Shown here: piece after piece, positions 25,426-34,191 of the stretch
Layout: every line of letters starts with the position of its first letter
Position numbering within the stretch: the first letter of the stretch is position 1
Source of the DNA: Lachnospiraceae bacterium
GTDB taxonomy: Bacteria > Bacillota > Clostridia > Lachnospirales > Lachnospiraceae
Length of the DNA: 39,833 bases
Reading direction: 5' to 3'
Assembly (NCBI GenBank): GCA_016281555.1
Contig: JAEEIV010000050.1
Span: forward strand, 1-39,833
The notes under the pieces: generated by a model
Seen by the model: only the letters and a program-made list of their open reading frames with translations
What the model was told of the DNA's origin: nothing
Database searches by the model: none
Program-made: the position numbers and the translations under genes

Positions 25426-26943
25426 ATGAATACCATCCTTTCCGCATATTTTAAGCTGGAAGCCAACCGTTTTGCGCCTTGGAAAAGCGATCCGGAACGA
25501 TTTCGCGAACGCGTTTACGAGGTCGGCGATGAAGCCGTCCGGGAGCGTTTTCAGGGGACTTCGTTTGAGATCCCGGGGTTTGAGGAAGTCATCGACCCGC
25601 TAGACGGCTACGAGATCAAGACTTCGTTCGCTTTTGAAGCGCAGCCAGGAGGCGACGTGACGCACGAGGTCTACGATCCTGCGCTCCGTATGTTCTTGAA
25701 CGACATCGCGGAATGTAAAAAGCAGGCGGCATCGGAAGGAAAGGATCCGGACCGTGTGCCGCGGGCGATCCTGCTTGCGCTGCACGGCGCCATGGTGGCC
25801 GAAGATCACGAAGACGCGGACGGCGACTTCCTCGAAGCGGTCCGGAACGCAGTCGGACCGGATTGTCCGATCTTCGTCACGCTCGATCTGCACGTGAATC
25901 TCACGAAGAAAATGGCGAAATATGCCGACGCCCTCTTCCCCTGCGAGAATTATCCCCACACGGATTACCGCGAAAACGGGGTGAAGGCAGCGAAAATACT
26001 CATTGATACCCTGGAAGGCCGCGTCAGGCCGGTCATGTCCGTGAAGTCATTGCCGATGCTCTTCCCCTATACGCCGACGACGGGCGACACGTTCCGCGAA
26101 TACTACCGGAAGATCCGCGAGATCAATGCCCTCCCCGGCGTTCTGAACTTCCGCTTTTCGCACGGCTTCTTCGCTTCCGACGTCACGGAAGGCGGTCCCG
26201 CGGCGATCGCCGTCACCGACAATGATCCTGCACTGGCCGAACGACTCGCCAATGATTTCGCAGCGGAAATCTATGACCACCGCGCCTCCTTCTTCCGGAA
26301 GTTCTACCAACCCGAAGAAGCCCTCGAAAAAGCAAGGGAACTCCTCAATTCCGGCGTAAAGGCCCCGATCGTTCTCGCGGACGTCGCGGACAACCCGGGT
26401 TCCGGAGCGACGGGCGACAGCCCGGTCCTGCTGAACGCCATGATCCAAGCCGGAATCCCTTCCATGTACTCCGCGATCTTCGATCCGGAATCTGTAAGGC
26501 TGGCCGAAGAAGCCGGCGTCGGCAGCGAAGTCGAACTGGATCTCGGAGGAAAAGTCTATCCGGAATGCACCGGAGGACCGGTCCGGGTAAAAGCAAAAGT
26601 GTTGCAGTTATCTGACGGAAATTACATTCAGGAAGGTCCGTACATGCACGGGGCTTTGCAGAAACTCGGTCGTTCCGTTCTGCTCGGGATCGGAAACGTC
26701 AAGGTCATCGTCTGTTCGATCCGCATTCAGACGAGCGACCGCGCTTCCTTCCATATGTTCGGTCTGTCTCCGGAAACCTGTCCGGTCGTCGCGGTCAAGT
26801 CCGCAGTCCATTTCCGGGCATCCTATGAGAGCGTCGCGGGCGCAGTTCTCGAAGTCGAGACGCCGGCGCTCGGACCGATGGATCCGAGGGCGTTGACCTA
26901 TACGAATGTGCCGAAGGACTTTTACCCGCTGAATCAGGGATGA
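25426..26943 (+). CDS. M81-family (MlrC/microcystinase C-like) metallopeptidase
   Basis: A 505-residue protein of the M81 family, whose founding member MlrC cleaves linear microcystin peptides. It has the N-terminal MlrC domain (about 3-290) with LALHGAMVAE, VTLDLHVNLT, ENYPHTDYRENG, FRFSHGFFASDV and ADVADNPGSGATGDS, which hold the likely zinc ligands. A C-terminal MlrC domain (about 300-500) contains SIRIQTSDRASFHMFG. The start at 25426 (MNTILSAYFKLEANRFAP) follows AAGGAGA. No signal peptide, so cytoplasmic. It has its own promoter and terminator and is divergent from the RraA-like gene. The real substrate is unknown; small amides or peptides are plausible. Confidence 0.9.
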   Translation: MNTILSAYFKLEANRFAPWKSDPERFRERVYEVGDEAVRERFQGTSFEIPGFEEVIDPLDGYEIKTSFAFEAQPGGDVTHEVYDPALRMFLNDIAECKKQAASEGKDPDRVPRAILLALHGAMVAEDHEDADGDFLEAVRNAVGPDCPIFVTLDLHVNLTKKMAKYADALFPCENYPHTDYRENGVKAAKILIDTLEGRVRPVMSVKSLPMLFPYTPTTGDTFREYYRKIREINALPGVLNFRFSHGFFASDVTEGGPAAIAVTDNDPALAERLANDFAAEIYDHRASFFRKFYQPEEALEKARELLNSGVKAPIVLADVADNPGSGATGDSPVLLNAMIQAGIPSMYSAIFDPESVRLAEEAGVGSEVELDLGGKVYPECTGGPVRVKAKVLQLSDGNYIQEGPYMHGALQKLGRSVLLGIGNVKVIVCSIRIQTSDRASFHMFGLSPETCPVVAVKSAVHFRASYESVAGAVLEVETPALGPMDPRALTYTNVPKDFYPLNQG

Positions 26944-26966
26944 CCGTCGGTTTTACGGATCAAATG

Positions 26967-26994
26967 AAAATGCCGGGGTTCGCCCCGGCATTTT
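26967..26994. terminator. Bidirectional terminator of the M81 gene and the radical-SAM operon
   Basis: A 12-bp perfect stem (26967-26978 with 26983-26994, core ATGCCGGGG/CCCCGGCAT) with a TTCG tetraloop, T runs on the plus strand, and matching T residues on the minus strand. Confidence 0.92.
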
Positions 26995-27693
26995 TTAAAA
27001 CTCTGGGTTACCGAATTCCAGCAGCGGTTTCAGTCCTTCCTCGCCTTCTCCGTATAGTTCCGTCCTCTTGACTTCCACGTCCGTCGGAGCGAATTCCCGC
27101 CCGATGCTGTCAAAATACGTCGACAGCACGAGTTCCGGCTTCAGATTCGAGGCGCTGCCGGTATCGACCTGCATGAAAAGCACCCCGTTTTCCGCTTTCA
27201 GCTTCCGGATCTGTTTTTTCAGATCAACTTCCACCTGATTCTTTTTCGTGGACTTCGTGACGATGATCTCCGGAGCCTCGTAAAACCGTACGAGGTCATC
27301 GAAAAACCGGGCCGCATCTTCCGGTCCTTTCCCTTCCCGGAACCGTACTTCGTAATCCGCCGCCGCGATGAGGCTCATCGCGTTTTTCGCGTCGTCCGGA
27401 AGGAGCGATGCGTCGAGAACGGCAAGTTCCGGCACCGAGACCGCATTGATCCGGTCGATCAGTTCCTGCTTCGAAGGACAGTTTCCGAGTTCAACGTCCA
27501 TATATTCCCCGGTCGAGACCGCGCCTAACCCAAGCGGCGTCGCGAACGTCATTTTCTGGTGCGGCGAAAACCCTGCGCTGTACTGAATATCGAGATCCGC
27601 GCGCCGCATGATCTTCTGAAACGTCCGCATCACGTCGAGATGACCGATGAATTTCAAATGGTCCGTTTTCTGAAACTTACATCTGATTTTCAT
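26995..27693 (-). CDS. TIGR03936/DUF2344 radical-SAM-linked protein
   Basis: A 232-residue protein with the family start KIRCKFQKTDHLKFIGHLD, followed by MRRADLDIQYSAGFSPHQKM, ATPLGLGAVSTGEYMDVEL and a conserved C-terminal strand region. It is almost always encoded next to the TIGR03960 radical SAM protein, sometimes fused to it, but the reaction is unknown. The ATG at 27693 follows GGGAGG at 8 nt; an in-frame GTG at 27702 is less well placed. It overlaps the radical SAM gene by 17 nt, and its stop codon lies at the terminator stem. Confidence 0.9.
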   Translation of the reverse strand: MKIRCKFQKTDHLKFIGHLDVMRTFQKIMRRADLDIQYSAGFSPHQKMTFATPLGLGAVSTGEYMDVELGNCPSKQELIDRINAVSVPELAVLDASLLPDDAKNAMSLIAAADYEVRFREGKGPEDAARFFDDLVRFYEAPEIIVTKSTKKNQVEVDLKKQIRKLKAENGVLFMQVDTGSASNLKPELVLSTYFDSIGREFAPTDVEVKRTELYGEGEEGLKPLLEFGNPEF

Positions 27694-29548
27694 AACAGAC
27701 ACCTCCCGGATAGCGTGCCGCGCCGCATTTTGAACAGTTTTCCCGGCAATTCGGCGTCACGACGCCGTTCTTTGCGTTCTCCCATTCCTGCTTCATGAAT
27801 GAAGGATGCACGCCGACGTCAATGAACGACCACGGCAGGATCTCGTCGACGGAACGCTCGCGGTAATTGTAGAAATCCAATGAGATCCCGTTCTCTGCAA
27901 GCGCTTCCTTCCAGAGCTCCGGTTTCATGTATTCGGACCAGGCGTCGAAAATGCAGCCCTTCCGGTACGCGGCCTCGATCGCAGCCGAAACCCTCCGGTC
28001 GCCCCTGGCAAACAGGCCTTCGAGCTCCGTCTGCACTTCGTCGTGATAACGGTAAGAAATGCTCTTCTGATTCAGCTGTTCTTTCAGCGTATCCTTCAAA
28101 AGATGCGCTTTCCGTAAGAATTCCTCCGGCCGGTCCATCTTCGCCCACTGGAACGGAGTGAACGGCTTCGGAACGAAAAACGAAGTAGACGGCGTGATCT
28201 CGACACGGCCCTGACGCTTCTCCTTCGGCACGGTCTCGTAATAGACCCTGGCGATCTTGTCGGAAAGCACGGCAATGTCCTTCACGTCCTCGTCCGTTTC
28301 GAACGGCTGTCCGAGCATGAAATACAGTTTCACTCTCCGCCAGCCGCCCTTGAACGCCTCCGCCGCTCCGGAAAGGATCTCTTCTTCGGTGAGTCCCTTA
28401 TTGATCACGTTCCGGAGGCGCTGCGATCCCGCTTCCGGTGCAAACGTCAGACTCGACTTCTTCACGTCCTGGATCTTGTCCATGACGTCCAGCGAGAACG
28501 CATCGATCCTGAGGGACGGGATGCCGACGTTGATCTTATGCGCATTGCAATACGGGATCAGGAATTCCGTGAGCTCGGCAAAATCGGAATAATCGCTCGT
28601 CGCAAGCGAACTTAAGTTGATTTCCTCGTAGCCGGAGGATTCCAGCATCGAAACGGCAGCTTTCTTCAGAAAATCGAGACTCCGGTTCCTGGTCGGACGG
28701 TAGATCATCCCGGCCTGGCAGAAGCGGCAGCCGCGGATGCAGCCGCGCATGACTTCGAGCGTCGCACGGTCCATCATGCCCCGCGTGAACGGAACGATCG
28801 GCTTCATCGGGTACGGCAGCGTATCGTCTCTCATGTCGGCTGCCTGACGGCGGATTTTTTCCGGAACGTCCGGAACGATCCCGGAAAACGACGCGATCGT
28901 GCCGTCTTCGCGATACGTCACGTCATAAAACCGGGGCACGTACAGCCCTTCCAGATTCGCAAGTTGTTTCAGGATCTCCGTTCTGGAAAGTCCGTCCTGC
29001 TTCGCCTTTTTGTACACCTCGACCATCTCGTCGTAACGCGTTTCGGATTCGCCGATGTAAAGAACGTCAAAGAACGCCGCGATCGGTTCCGGATTGTAGG
29101 CGCAGGCGCCGCCGCCGATCACGATCGGGTCCTCTTCCGTCCGCTCTTCGCTGTGAAGCGGGATCCCGGAGAGATCGAGCACCTGCAGAACGTTCGTATA
29201 GCACATCTCATACTGAAGCGTGATGAGGAGGAAATCGAAGTCGCGGACCGGACGCTGGGATTCGACGGCAAACAAAGGGATCTGCTTTTCTCTCATGATC
29301 CGGTCGAGATCGATCCACGGAGAATAGACCCGGTCGCACATCGCGTCGGGACGGCGGTTGAACTGTTCGTAAATGATCTGCATGCCGAGATTCGCCGTGG
29401 CAATGTCGTAGACGTCCGGGAAACAGAATGCCACCCGAACCGGATACTCATTGAATTCTTTGTTGTAACTGTTGTATTCCTGTCCGATGTACCGCGACGG
29501 CTTTTCGACCGACAACAGGATCTCATCGGACAATGCGAGTTTTTTCAT
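27677..29548 (-). CDS. TIGR03960-like B12-binding/radical SAM protein
   Basis: A 623-residue protein. An N-terminal cobalamin-binding-like region with VAFCFPDVYDIATANLGMQI, GVPIVIGGGACA-type turn and DVLYIGESE precedes the radical SAM core with CIRGCRFCQAG (Cys270, Cys274, Cys277), the CxxxCxxC ligands for the 4Fe-4S cluster. A Cys-rich C-terminus (NCRENCSKCG, then GVC, about 600-618) suggests an extra metal site. The start at 29548 follows GGAGAA at a good distance and overlaps the pseudouridine synthase gene by 26 nt. The function of this conserved clostridial family is unknown; proximity to an rRNA-modifying enzyme hints at RNA modification. Confidence 0.88.
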   Translation of the reverse strand: MKKLALSDEILLSVEKPSRYIGQEYNSYNKEFNEYPVRVAFCFPDVYDIATANLGMQIIYEQFNRRPDAMCDRVYSPWIDLDRIMREKQIPLFAVESQRPVRDFDFLLITLQYEMCYTNVLQVLDLSGIPLHSEERTEEDPIVIGGGACAYNPEPIAAFFDVLYIGESETRYDEMVEVYKKAKQDGLSRTEILKQLANLEGLYVPRFYDVTYREDGTIASFSGIVPDVPEKIRRQAADMRDDTLPYPMKPIVPFTRGMMDRATLEVMRGCIRGCRFCQAGMIYRPTRNRSLDFLKKAAVSMLESSGYEEINLSSLATSDYSDFAELTEFLIPYCNAHKINVGIPSLRIDAFSLDVMDKIQDVKKSSLTFAPEAGSQRLRNVINKGLTEEEILSGAAEAFKGGWRRVKLYFMLGQPFETDEDVKDIAVLSDKIARVYYETVPKEKRQGRVEITPSTSFFVPKPFTPFQWAKMDRPEEFLRKAHLLKDTLKEQLNQKSISYRYHDEVQTELEGLFARGDRRVSAAIEAAYRKGCIFDAWSEYMKPELWKEALAENGISLDFYNYRERSVDEILPWSFIDVGVHPSFMKQEWENAKNGVVTPNCRENCSKCGAARYPGGVCYENQM

Positions 29549-30254
29549 GTGTTTCTCCGTTCCGGACCGATTCCCGAAGAGTCCGGATCTCTTCATCTGT
29601 CAATGCTCTCACTTTCTCGGCAGGCAGGTCGCCCAATCTCAGCGGTCCAAACGCGAGACGTTTTAAATACACCACGTCGCTTCCCGCCGCGTGCATGAGC
29701 CGTTTCACTTCGTGATACTTTCCTTCCGTCACCGTGATCTCAGCTTCATACGGCGAAATCAGTTTCAAAACGGCGGGTTTCGAGGTAAACTCCGAAAAAA
29801 CGACCGGTTTCGAAAGCAGTTCGGGCGCCGTTTCCGGGATCGGCGTTTCTGTGCGGAGATAATAGGTCTTCGGCACTTCGTTTTTCGGAGAAAGGAGCCG
29901 GTGCGCCAAGGCTCCGTCGTTCGTGATGAGAAGCAGTCCTTCGGTATCCTTGTCAAGACGCCCGACCGGCGAAAGATCCGGTACTTTAGAATCGACCAGG
30001 TCCATGACCGTACGGGTCTTCTCATCGGTCCGGGCCGTCAGGACTCCGGCCGGTTTATGCATCAGAAGATAGGTGAATTCACTGTAGGAAAGCGGCGCGC
30101 CGTCGAAAAAAACGGCAGCGTTTTCGGCGAGTTTCGTCTCCGGTTTCGGCGTGTCGACGCCTTCCACCCGTATTCTGCCGTTTTTGATGAGATTTTTGAC
30201 GAATTCCCGGCTTCCGAGGCCGCATCCGCTCAAATACCTGTCCAAACGAATCAA
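29523..30254 (-). CDS. rRNA pseudouridine synthase (RsuA/RluB family)
   Basis: A 243-residue protein with an N-terminal S4 RNA-binding domain (MIRLDRYLSGCGLGSREFVK, about 1-60) and the pseudouridine synthase core. The catalytic-aspartate motif is GRLDKDTEGLLLITNDG and the later motif is GKYHEVKRLMHAAG. It isomerises specific uridines in 16S or 23S rRNA; RsuA versus RluB specificity cannot be decided here. The start codon is TTG at 30254, 9 nt after GGGGGA, with no in-frame ATG that would keep the S4 domain intact. It leads the operon with the radical SAM and DUF2344 genes. Confidence 0.92.
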   Translation of the reverse strand: MIRLDRYLSGCGLGSREFVKNLIKNGRIRVEGVDTPKPETKLAENAAVFFDGAPLSYSEFTYLLMHKPAGVLTARTDEKTRTVMDLVDSKVPDLSPVGRLDKDTEGLLLITNDGALAHRLLSPKNEVPKTYYLRTETPIPETAPELLSKPVVFSEFTSKPAVLKLISPYEAEITVTEGKYHEVKRLMHAAGSDVVYLKRLAFGPLRLGDLPAEKVRALTDEEIRTLRESVRNGETHEKTRIVR

Positions 30255-30286
30255 GCCGATAATCCCCCGTTTTTTGCGTTACAACA

Positions 30287-30315
30287 AGTATATCATCTTT
30301 CGTACCCGCCTGCAA
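30287..30315 (-). promoter_or_regulatory. Promoter of the pseudouridine synthase operon
   Basis: Minus-strand TTGCAG (30315-30310), a 17-bp spacer and TATACT (30292-30287), between the pnp terminator and the TTG start codon. Confidence 0.75.
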
Positions 30316-30325
30316 CCGCGGATTC

Positions 30326-30354
30326 AAAAAGGCGGGGCCTTGTAAAGCCCCGCC
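30326..30354 (-). terminator. Terminator of pnp
   Basis: The stem GGCGGGGC/GCCCCGCC (30331-30338 with 30347-30354), an 8-nt loop, then five T residues on the minus strand (30330-30326). It starts 23 nt past the pnp stop. Confidence 0.9.
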
Positions 30355-30377
30355 AGGTTCATTCATTTGTAAACCGG

Positions 30378-32504
30378 TCACGCTTCCGTATTGCCCGAAG
30401 GAACGAACGGCTTGTTCGCATCCTTGATGCTGAAGGAATAGCGTCCCATCTTGTCCTTGCCGAGGCAGACGGTGTCGACGCGGTCGCCGAGCGTTAAAAC
30501 GTCTTCGACGCGGTTGATCCGTTCCTTGCAGATCTTCGAGATGTGGACCATGCCTTCCTTGCCCGGAGCAAACTCGATGAACGCGCCGAATTCCTTAATG
30601 GAAATGACCGTTCCGGAAAGCTTCTGGCCTTCGTAGAATTCCGTTGCAATGATCTCGACGTATTTCTTCGCCTGCTCCATCGCTTCCGGATCCGTGCCGC
30701 AGATCGAGACCACGCCGTCTTCGGAGATGTCGATCTTCACGCCGGTCTCGTCGATGATGCGGTTGATGACCTTGCCCTGCTTGCCGACCACGTCGCCGAT
30801 CTTCTGCGGATCGATCTGGACCGTGATGATCTTCGGCGCGTACTTGGAAAGTTCCGGACGCGGCGCCGGGATGGCTTTCGACATGACTTCGTCCATGATG
30901 TACAGACGCGCTTCACGGCAGCGTGCGATCGCGCCGCGGATGATCTCCGGCGTCAGGCCGTGGATCTTGATGTCCATCTGGATCGCGGTGATGCCTTCGT
31001 GCGTGCCGGTGACCTTGAAGTCCATGTCGCCGAAGAAGTCTTCGAGTCCCTGGATGTCGGTGAGCAGCACGTAATCGTCGTCGGTCTCGCCGGTGACTAA
31101 GCCGCAGGAAATGCCGGCCACCATTGCCTTGATCGGAACGCCGGCCGCCATGAGCGCCATGCAGGACGCGCAGGACGAAGCCATGGACGTGGAGCCGTTC
31201 GATTCAAACGTTTCGGAGACGCAGCGGATCGCGTACGGGAATTCTTCCTCGGAAGGAAGCACCGGAAGAAGCGCTCTCTCCGCCAATGCGCCGTGGCCGA
31301 TCTCGCGGCGGCCGGGGCCGCGCGACACCTTCGTTTCGCCGACGGAGTACGCCGGGAAATTGTAATGATGCATGTAGCGCTTCGACGTTTCATTCGCATC
31401 CAGTCCGTCGATCTTCTGCGCTTCGGAGATCGGAGCGAGCGTGCAGACGTCGCAGATCTGTGTCTGGCCGCGCGTGAACATTGCGGAGCCGTGAACTCTC
31501 GGAATGATGTCGACTTCGGCCGCGAGCGGACGGATCTGATCCAGTCTTCTGCCGTCAGGACGCTTGCTGTCCTTCAAGATCATCTTCCGGACCGTCTTCT
31601 TCTCGTAATTGTAGAGCGTTTCGTCGAGGAGCGGCAGCCATTCCGGATGCGTTTCCGCGTAGCGCTCGCGCAGCTGTTCCTTCATCGCGAAGATGTTGTT
31701 CTCGCGTTTCTGCTTTTCATCGGTGAATACTGCGTTTTCCATGACTTCCGCCGGGAACACGCTCTTCACGTCTTCGAACAGGTCTTCCGGAATCACGTGC
31801 GACTCATACGGAGCCTTCGCCTTGCCGCATTCCGCGACGATTTTGTCGATGAAGGCAATGATCTCTTTGTTGATTTCGTGCGCCTTGAAGATCGCCTCGA
31901 GCATCTTTTCTTCCGGGACGACGTTCGCGCCGGCTTCGATCATGATGACCTTTTCTCTCGTGGAGGCCACCGTCAATGCAAGGTCGGAGACCTTACGCTC
32001 TTCAGAGGTCGGATTCACGACGAATTCGCCGTTCACGAGACCGATCTGCGTCGCCGCGATCGGGCCGTCAAACGGGATGTCGGAAATCGAGACCGCGATG
32101 GACGAACCGAGCATGGCCGTCACTTCGGGGCCCGCATCGGGATCCACGCTCATGACGAGGCAGTCGATCGTGACGTCGTTCCGGTAATCCTTCGGGAACA
32201 AAGGACGCATCGGCCGGTCAATGACACGGCTCGTCAGGACCGCATGCTCGCTGGCCTTGCCTTCACGCTTGTTGAATCCTCCGGGAATCTTGCCCGCCGC
32301 ATACATTTTCTCTTCATACTCGATGGAAAGCGGGAAGAAGTCCACGCCTTCTCTCGGCTCTTTGGATGCGGTGGCGGTGCAAAGAACCGTGGTATCGCCG
32401 TAGTGCATGAACGCTGCACCGTTTGCCTGTGCTGCAACTCTGCCGATGTCGACGCTGAGCGTACGACCGGCGAGTTCCATGGAATAAGTTTTAAACTGAC
32501 CCAT
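30378..32504 (-). CDS. pnp: Polyribonucleotide nucleotidyltransferase (PNPase)
   Basis: A 708-residue phosphorolytic 3'-5' exoribonuclease. Order of domains: first RNase PH domain (about 12-145), all-helical linker (about 150-230), second RNase PH domain (about 310-540) including RMHHYNF-type sequence (YMHHYNFPAYSVGE) and GSTSMASSCASCMAL, KH domain with VVGKQGKVINRI (about 555-612), S1 domain with GTVISIKEFGAFIEFAPGKEG (about 625-690). Complete and normal length. The start at 32504 (MGQFKTYSMELAGR) follows AAGGAGA; the frame extending to 32540 is not conserved. It follows rpsO by 99 nt, the standard bacterial order, and a leader hairpin (32520-32538) lies just upstream. Confidence 0.98.
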   Translation of the reverse strand: MGQFKTYSMELAGRTLSVDIGRVAAQANGAAFMHYGDTTVLCTATASKEPREGVDFFPLSIEYEEKMYAAGKIPGGFNKREGKASEHAVLTSRVIDRPMRPLFPKDYRNDVTIDCLVMSVDPDAGPEVTAMLGSSIAVSISDIPFDGPIAATQIGLVNGEFVVNPTSEERKVSDLALTVASTREKVIMIEAGANVVPEEKMLEAIFKAHEINKEIIAFIDKIVAECGKAKAPYESHVIPEDLFEDVKSVFPAEVMENAVFTDEKQKRENNIFAMKEQLRERYAETHPEWLPLLDETLYNYEKKTVRKMILKDSKRPDGRRLDQIRPLAAEVDIIPRVHGSAMFTRGQTQICDVCTLAPISEAQKIDGLDANETSKRYMHHYNFPAYSVGETKVSRGPGRREIGHGALAERALLPVLPSEEEFPYAIRCVSETFESNGSTSMASSCASCMALMAAGVPIKAMVAGISCGLVTGETDDDYVLLTDIQGLEDFFGDMDFKVTGTHEGITAIQMDIKIHGLTPEIIRGAIARCREARLYIMDEVMSKAIPAPRPELSKYAPKIITVQIDPQKIGDVVGKQGKVINRIIDETGVKIDISEDGVVSICGTDPEAMEQAKKYVEIIATEFYEGQKLSGTVISIKEFGAFIEFAPGKEGMVHISKICKERINRVEDVLTLGDRVDTVCLGKDKMGRYSFSIKDANKPFVPSGNTEA

Positions 32505-32519
32505 TTTCTCTCCTTTTCT

Positions 32520-32538
32520 GCCCGGATCCACGCCGGGC
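32520..32538 (-). other. Hairpin in the pnp leader
   Basis: A 6-bp stem GCCCGG/CCGGGC with a 7-nt loop ends right before the pnp ribosome binding site (AAGGAGA). There is no T tract. In other bacteria pnp is autoregulated through a cleaved leader stem-loop; this may be an analogue, by position only. Confidence 0.45.
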
Positions 32539-32603
32539 AATTCTTGATTGCTTTATTCTATAAGCATACATTGAGGGACGACTGACGCCGCCCCCCGTTT
32601 GCA

Positions 32604-32870
32604 TTACTTTCTGAGATTCAGTTTTTCAATGAGTGCACGATACCGCTCGATGTCCTTTTTCTTCAGGTACTCGAGGAGGCCGCGTCTCTGACCGACCATC
32701 ATGAACAGACCGCGACGAGAGTGGTTGTCCTTCTTGTTCGTCTTCAGGTGCTCGGTGAGTTCCTTGATCCGTTCCGTCAGGATCGCCACCTGTACTTCCG
32801 GTGAACCCGTATCGCCTTCCTTCAGGCCGTACGCTTTGATGATCTCAGTCTTCTTCTCTTTCGTAATCAT
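32604..32870 (-). CDS. rpsO: 30S ribosomal protein S15 (uS15)
   Basis: An 88-residue uS15 with the canonical [35 protein letters not shown] and [13 protein letters not shown] segments that bind the 16S rRNA central domain and help organise the small subunit. AAGGAG precedes the ATG. It is followed by pnp. The promoter lies about 90 nt upstream, leaving a structured leader. Confidence 0.98.
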   Translation of the reverse strand: MITKEKKTEIIKAYGLKEGDTGSPEVQVAILTERIKELTEHLKTNKKDNHSRRGLFMMVGQRRGLLEYLKKKDIERYRALIEKLNLRK

Positions 32871-32952
32871 TGTTTTTTCTCCTTTTTCATATTCTTACCT
32901 CAGACCCGGCCGCCGTCGGAGACGTCGCGCAACTGAGTGTGAGGCGCACACG
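32871..32952 (-). promoter_or_regulatory. Putative S15 autoregulatory leader
   Basis: About 80 nt of GC-rich leader between the predicted start and the rpsO ATG. CTCAG and CTGAG blocks can pair around a GC-rich interior. S15 leaders that fold to mimic its 16S site are known in several phyla but are not conserved in sequence; assignment here is positional. Confidence 0.35.
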
Positions 32953-32958
32953 AGTGGT

Positions 32959-32987
32959 ACTATAACACGTTTCACTTCATTTGTAAA
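32959..32987 (-). promoter_or_regulatory. Promoter of rpsO-pnp
   Basis: Minus-strand TTTACA (32987-32982), a 17-bp spacer and TATAGT (32964-32959), just after the end of the serine hydrolase gene. Confidence 0.82.
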
Positions 32988-33006
32988 GAGCATTTTTCCG
33001 GATTTT

Positions 33007-34167
33007 TCACAGAATCCCTTCATACTCCAATGCCGCGTAAACCAGGTTCCGGATCTTTGAATGAACGGAACGCGCTTTCGGAAGGACCTGGTCCGCAAAA
33101 ACGATCGTGACCCCGGTCGCGGGATCCATTAAAACGTAGGTGCCGAGATAGCCGCTCCAGCCGAACTCTCCGACCGCGGAAAGACTGTCGGACAAAGCTT
33201 TGCACATATGCGTCCGGACGCCGAGACCGTAGCCGTAGCCGAAACGGTGCGGGTTCCCTTCGGTAAAATCCTTCAGCAAGGCATCATTTAAGTGGTTTTC
33301 CCGGATGACGTCGATCGTCGACGCGGCAATGATCCGGTGACCGTCTGAAGAAGCGCCCATCGCCGTCAGCGTGCAGGCAAATTTCGCGTAATCATCGACG
33401 GTCATGTAAAGGCCGGAACCGCCGCCCTCATAATTCGGCTTGTTATAAAGCACAAATGCCGACCCCGGAACAAGACGGAACGTCCCGTCTTCCTGACGCT
33501 CGTAGCACTCGCAGAGTTTCTGAAGCGCTTCCGCACCCGGATGGTGCGTCGCGGACTTCATGTCAAGCGGTTCGAAAATGTTCTTTTTCAGGTACTCACC
33601 GTAACGCATGCCGCTCACGACTTCGATGAGACGCGCCAGTACGTCGTGCGCCAGGCTGTAGTGCCAGTGCGTGCCCGGCTCAAAAAGAAGAGGTCTCGAC
33701 GCAATGACCCGAACGACTTCTTCCAGGGTGAACTGATCCTGCGTCGACTCGTAAAGCGCGGAGAGTTCCGGACACTTTGACTCGTAATCGAATCCGGCGG
33801 TCATTTCAAAAAGCTCGCTGATGAGGATCGGATTCTTCGCGGGAACAAGTCTTTCCGTTCCGTCCGGATCCTTTTCCCGAACCTTCATTTCACGAAACTC
33901 CGGCAGATAAAGATACAGAGGATCGTATAGCATGAACCGGCCCTGTTCGTACAGCTGCATTGCCGCGATCACGGTAAGAGGCTTCGTCATCGAAAACATC
34001 CGGAAAACGGTATTCCGGTCGATTTTTTCGTTTCTCTCGATGTTCCGGTAACCGGTCATGTAACGGTAAAACGGCACGCCGTCCACATAGACCGCGAGGT
34101 CATTGCCTGCGATCCCGATGTCAGAAAGGCTGTCCTGATATTCCCTGATCCGGTCAAACGTCGTCAT
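33007..34167 (-). CDS. Serine hydrolase of the class C beta-lactamase/esterase EstB type
   Basis: A 386-residue protein of the beta-lactamase-related (PBP4*/EstB) family. The nucleophile motif SxxK is Ser59-Met-Thr-Lys62, and the second motif is Tyr170-Ser-Leu. Near residues 340-350 a GWSGYLGT segment replaces the KTG box, as in EstB-type esterases, which have WGG. No signal peptide is visible, so it is probably cytoplasmic and more likely an esterase or peptidase than a drug-hydrolysing enzyme. AAGGAG lies 8 nt before the ATG. It follows the cohesin-like gene by 24 nt and is probably the last gene of that operon, though no clear terminator follows. Confidence 0.83.
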   Translation of the reverse strand: MTTFDRIREYQDSLSDIGIAGNDLAVYVDGVPFYRYMTGYRNIERNEKIDRNTVFRMFSMTKPLTVIAAMQLYEQGRFMLYDPLYLYLPEFREMKVREKDPDGTERLVPAKNPILISELFEMTAGFDYESKCPELSALYESTQDQFTLEEVVRVIASRPLLFEPGTHWHYSLAHDVLARLIEVVSGMRYGEYLKKNIFEPLDMKSATHHPGAEALQKLCECYERQEDGTFRLVPGSAFVLYNKPNYEGGGSGLYMTVDDYAKFACTLTAMGASSDGHRIIAASTIDVIRENHLNDALLKDFTEGNPHRFGYGYGLGVRTHMCKALSDSLSAVGEFGWSGYLGTYVLMDPATGVTIVFADQVLPKARSVHSKIRNLVYAALEYEGIL

Positions 34168-34191
34168 AACGCATTCTCCTTACTCTCGTTC

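Noticed and set aside
31293-32585. A 430-codon plus-strand frame opposite pnp
   Set aside because: pnp is unmistakable on the other strand; the antisense translation has no family features.
33007-34167. Antibiotic-resistance beta-lactamase
   Set aside because: It has SxxK but lacks a KTG box and a signal peptide and resembles EstB-type esterases; resistance cannot be claimed.
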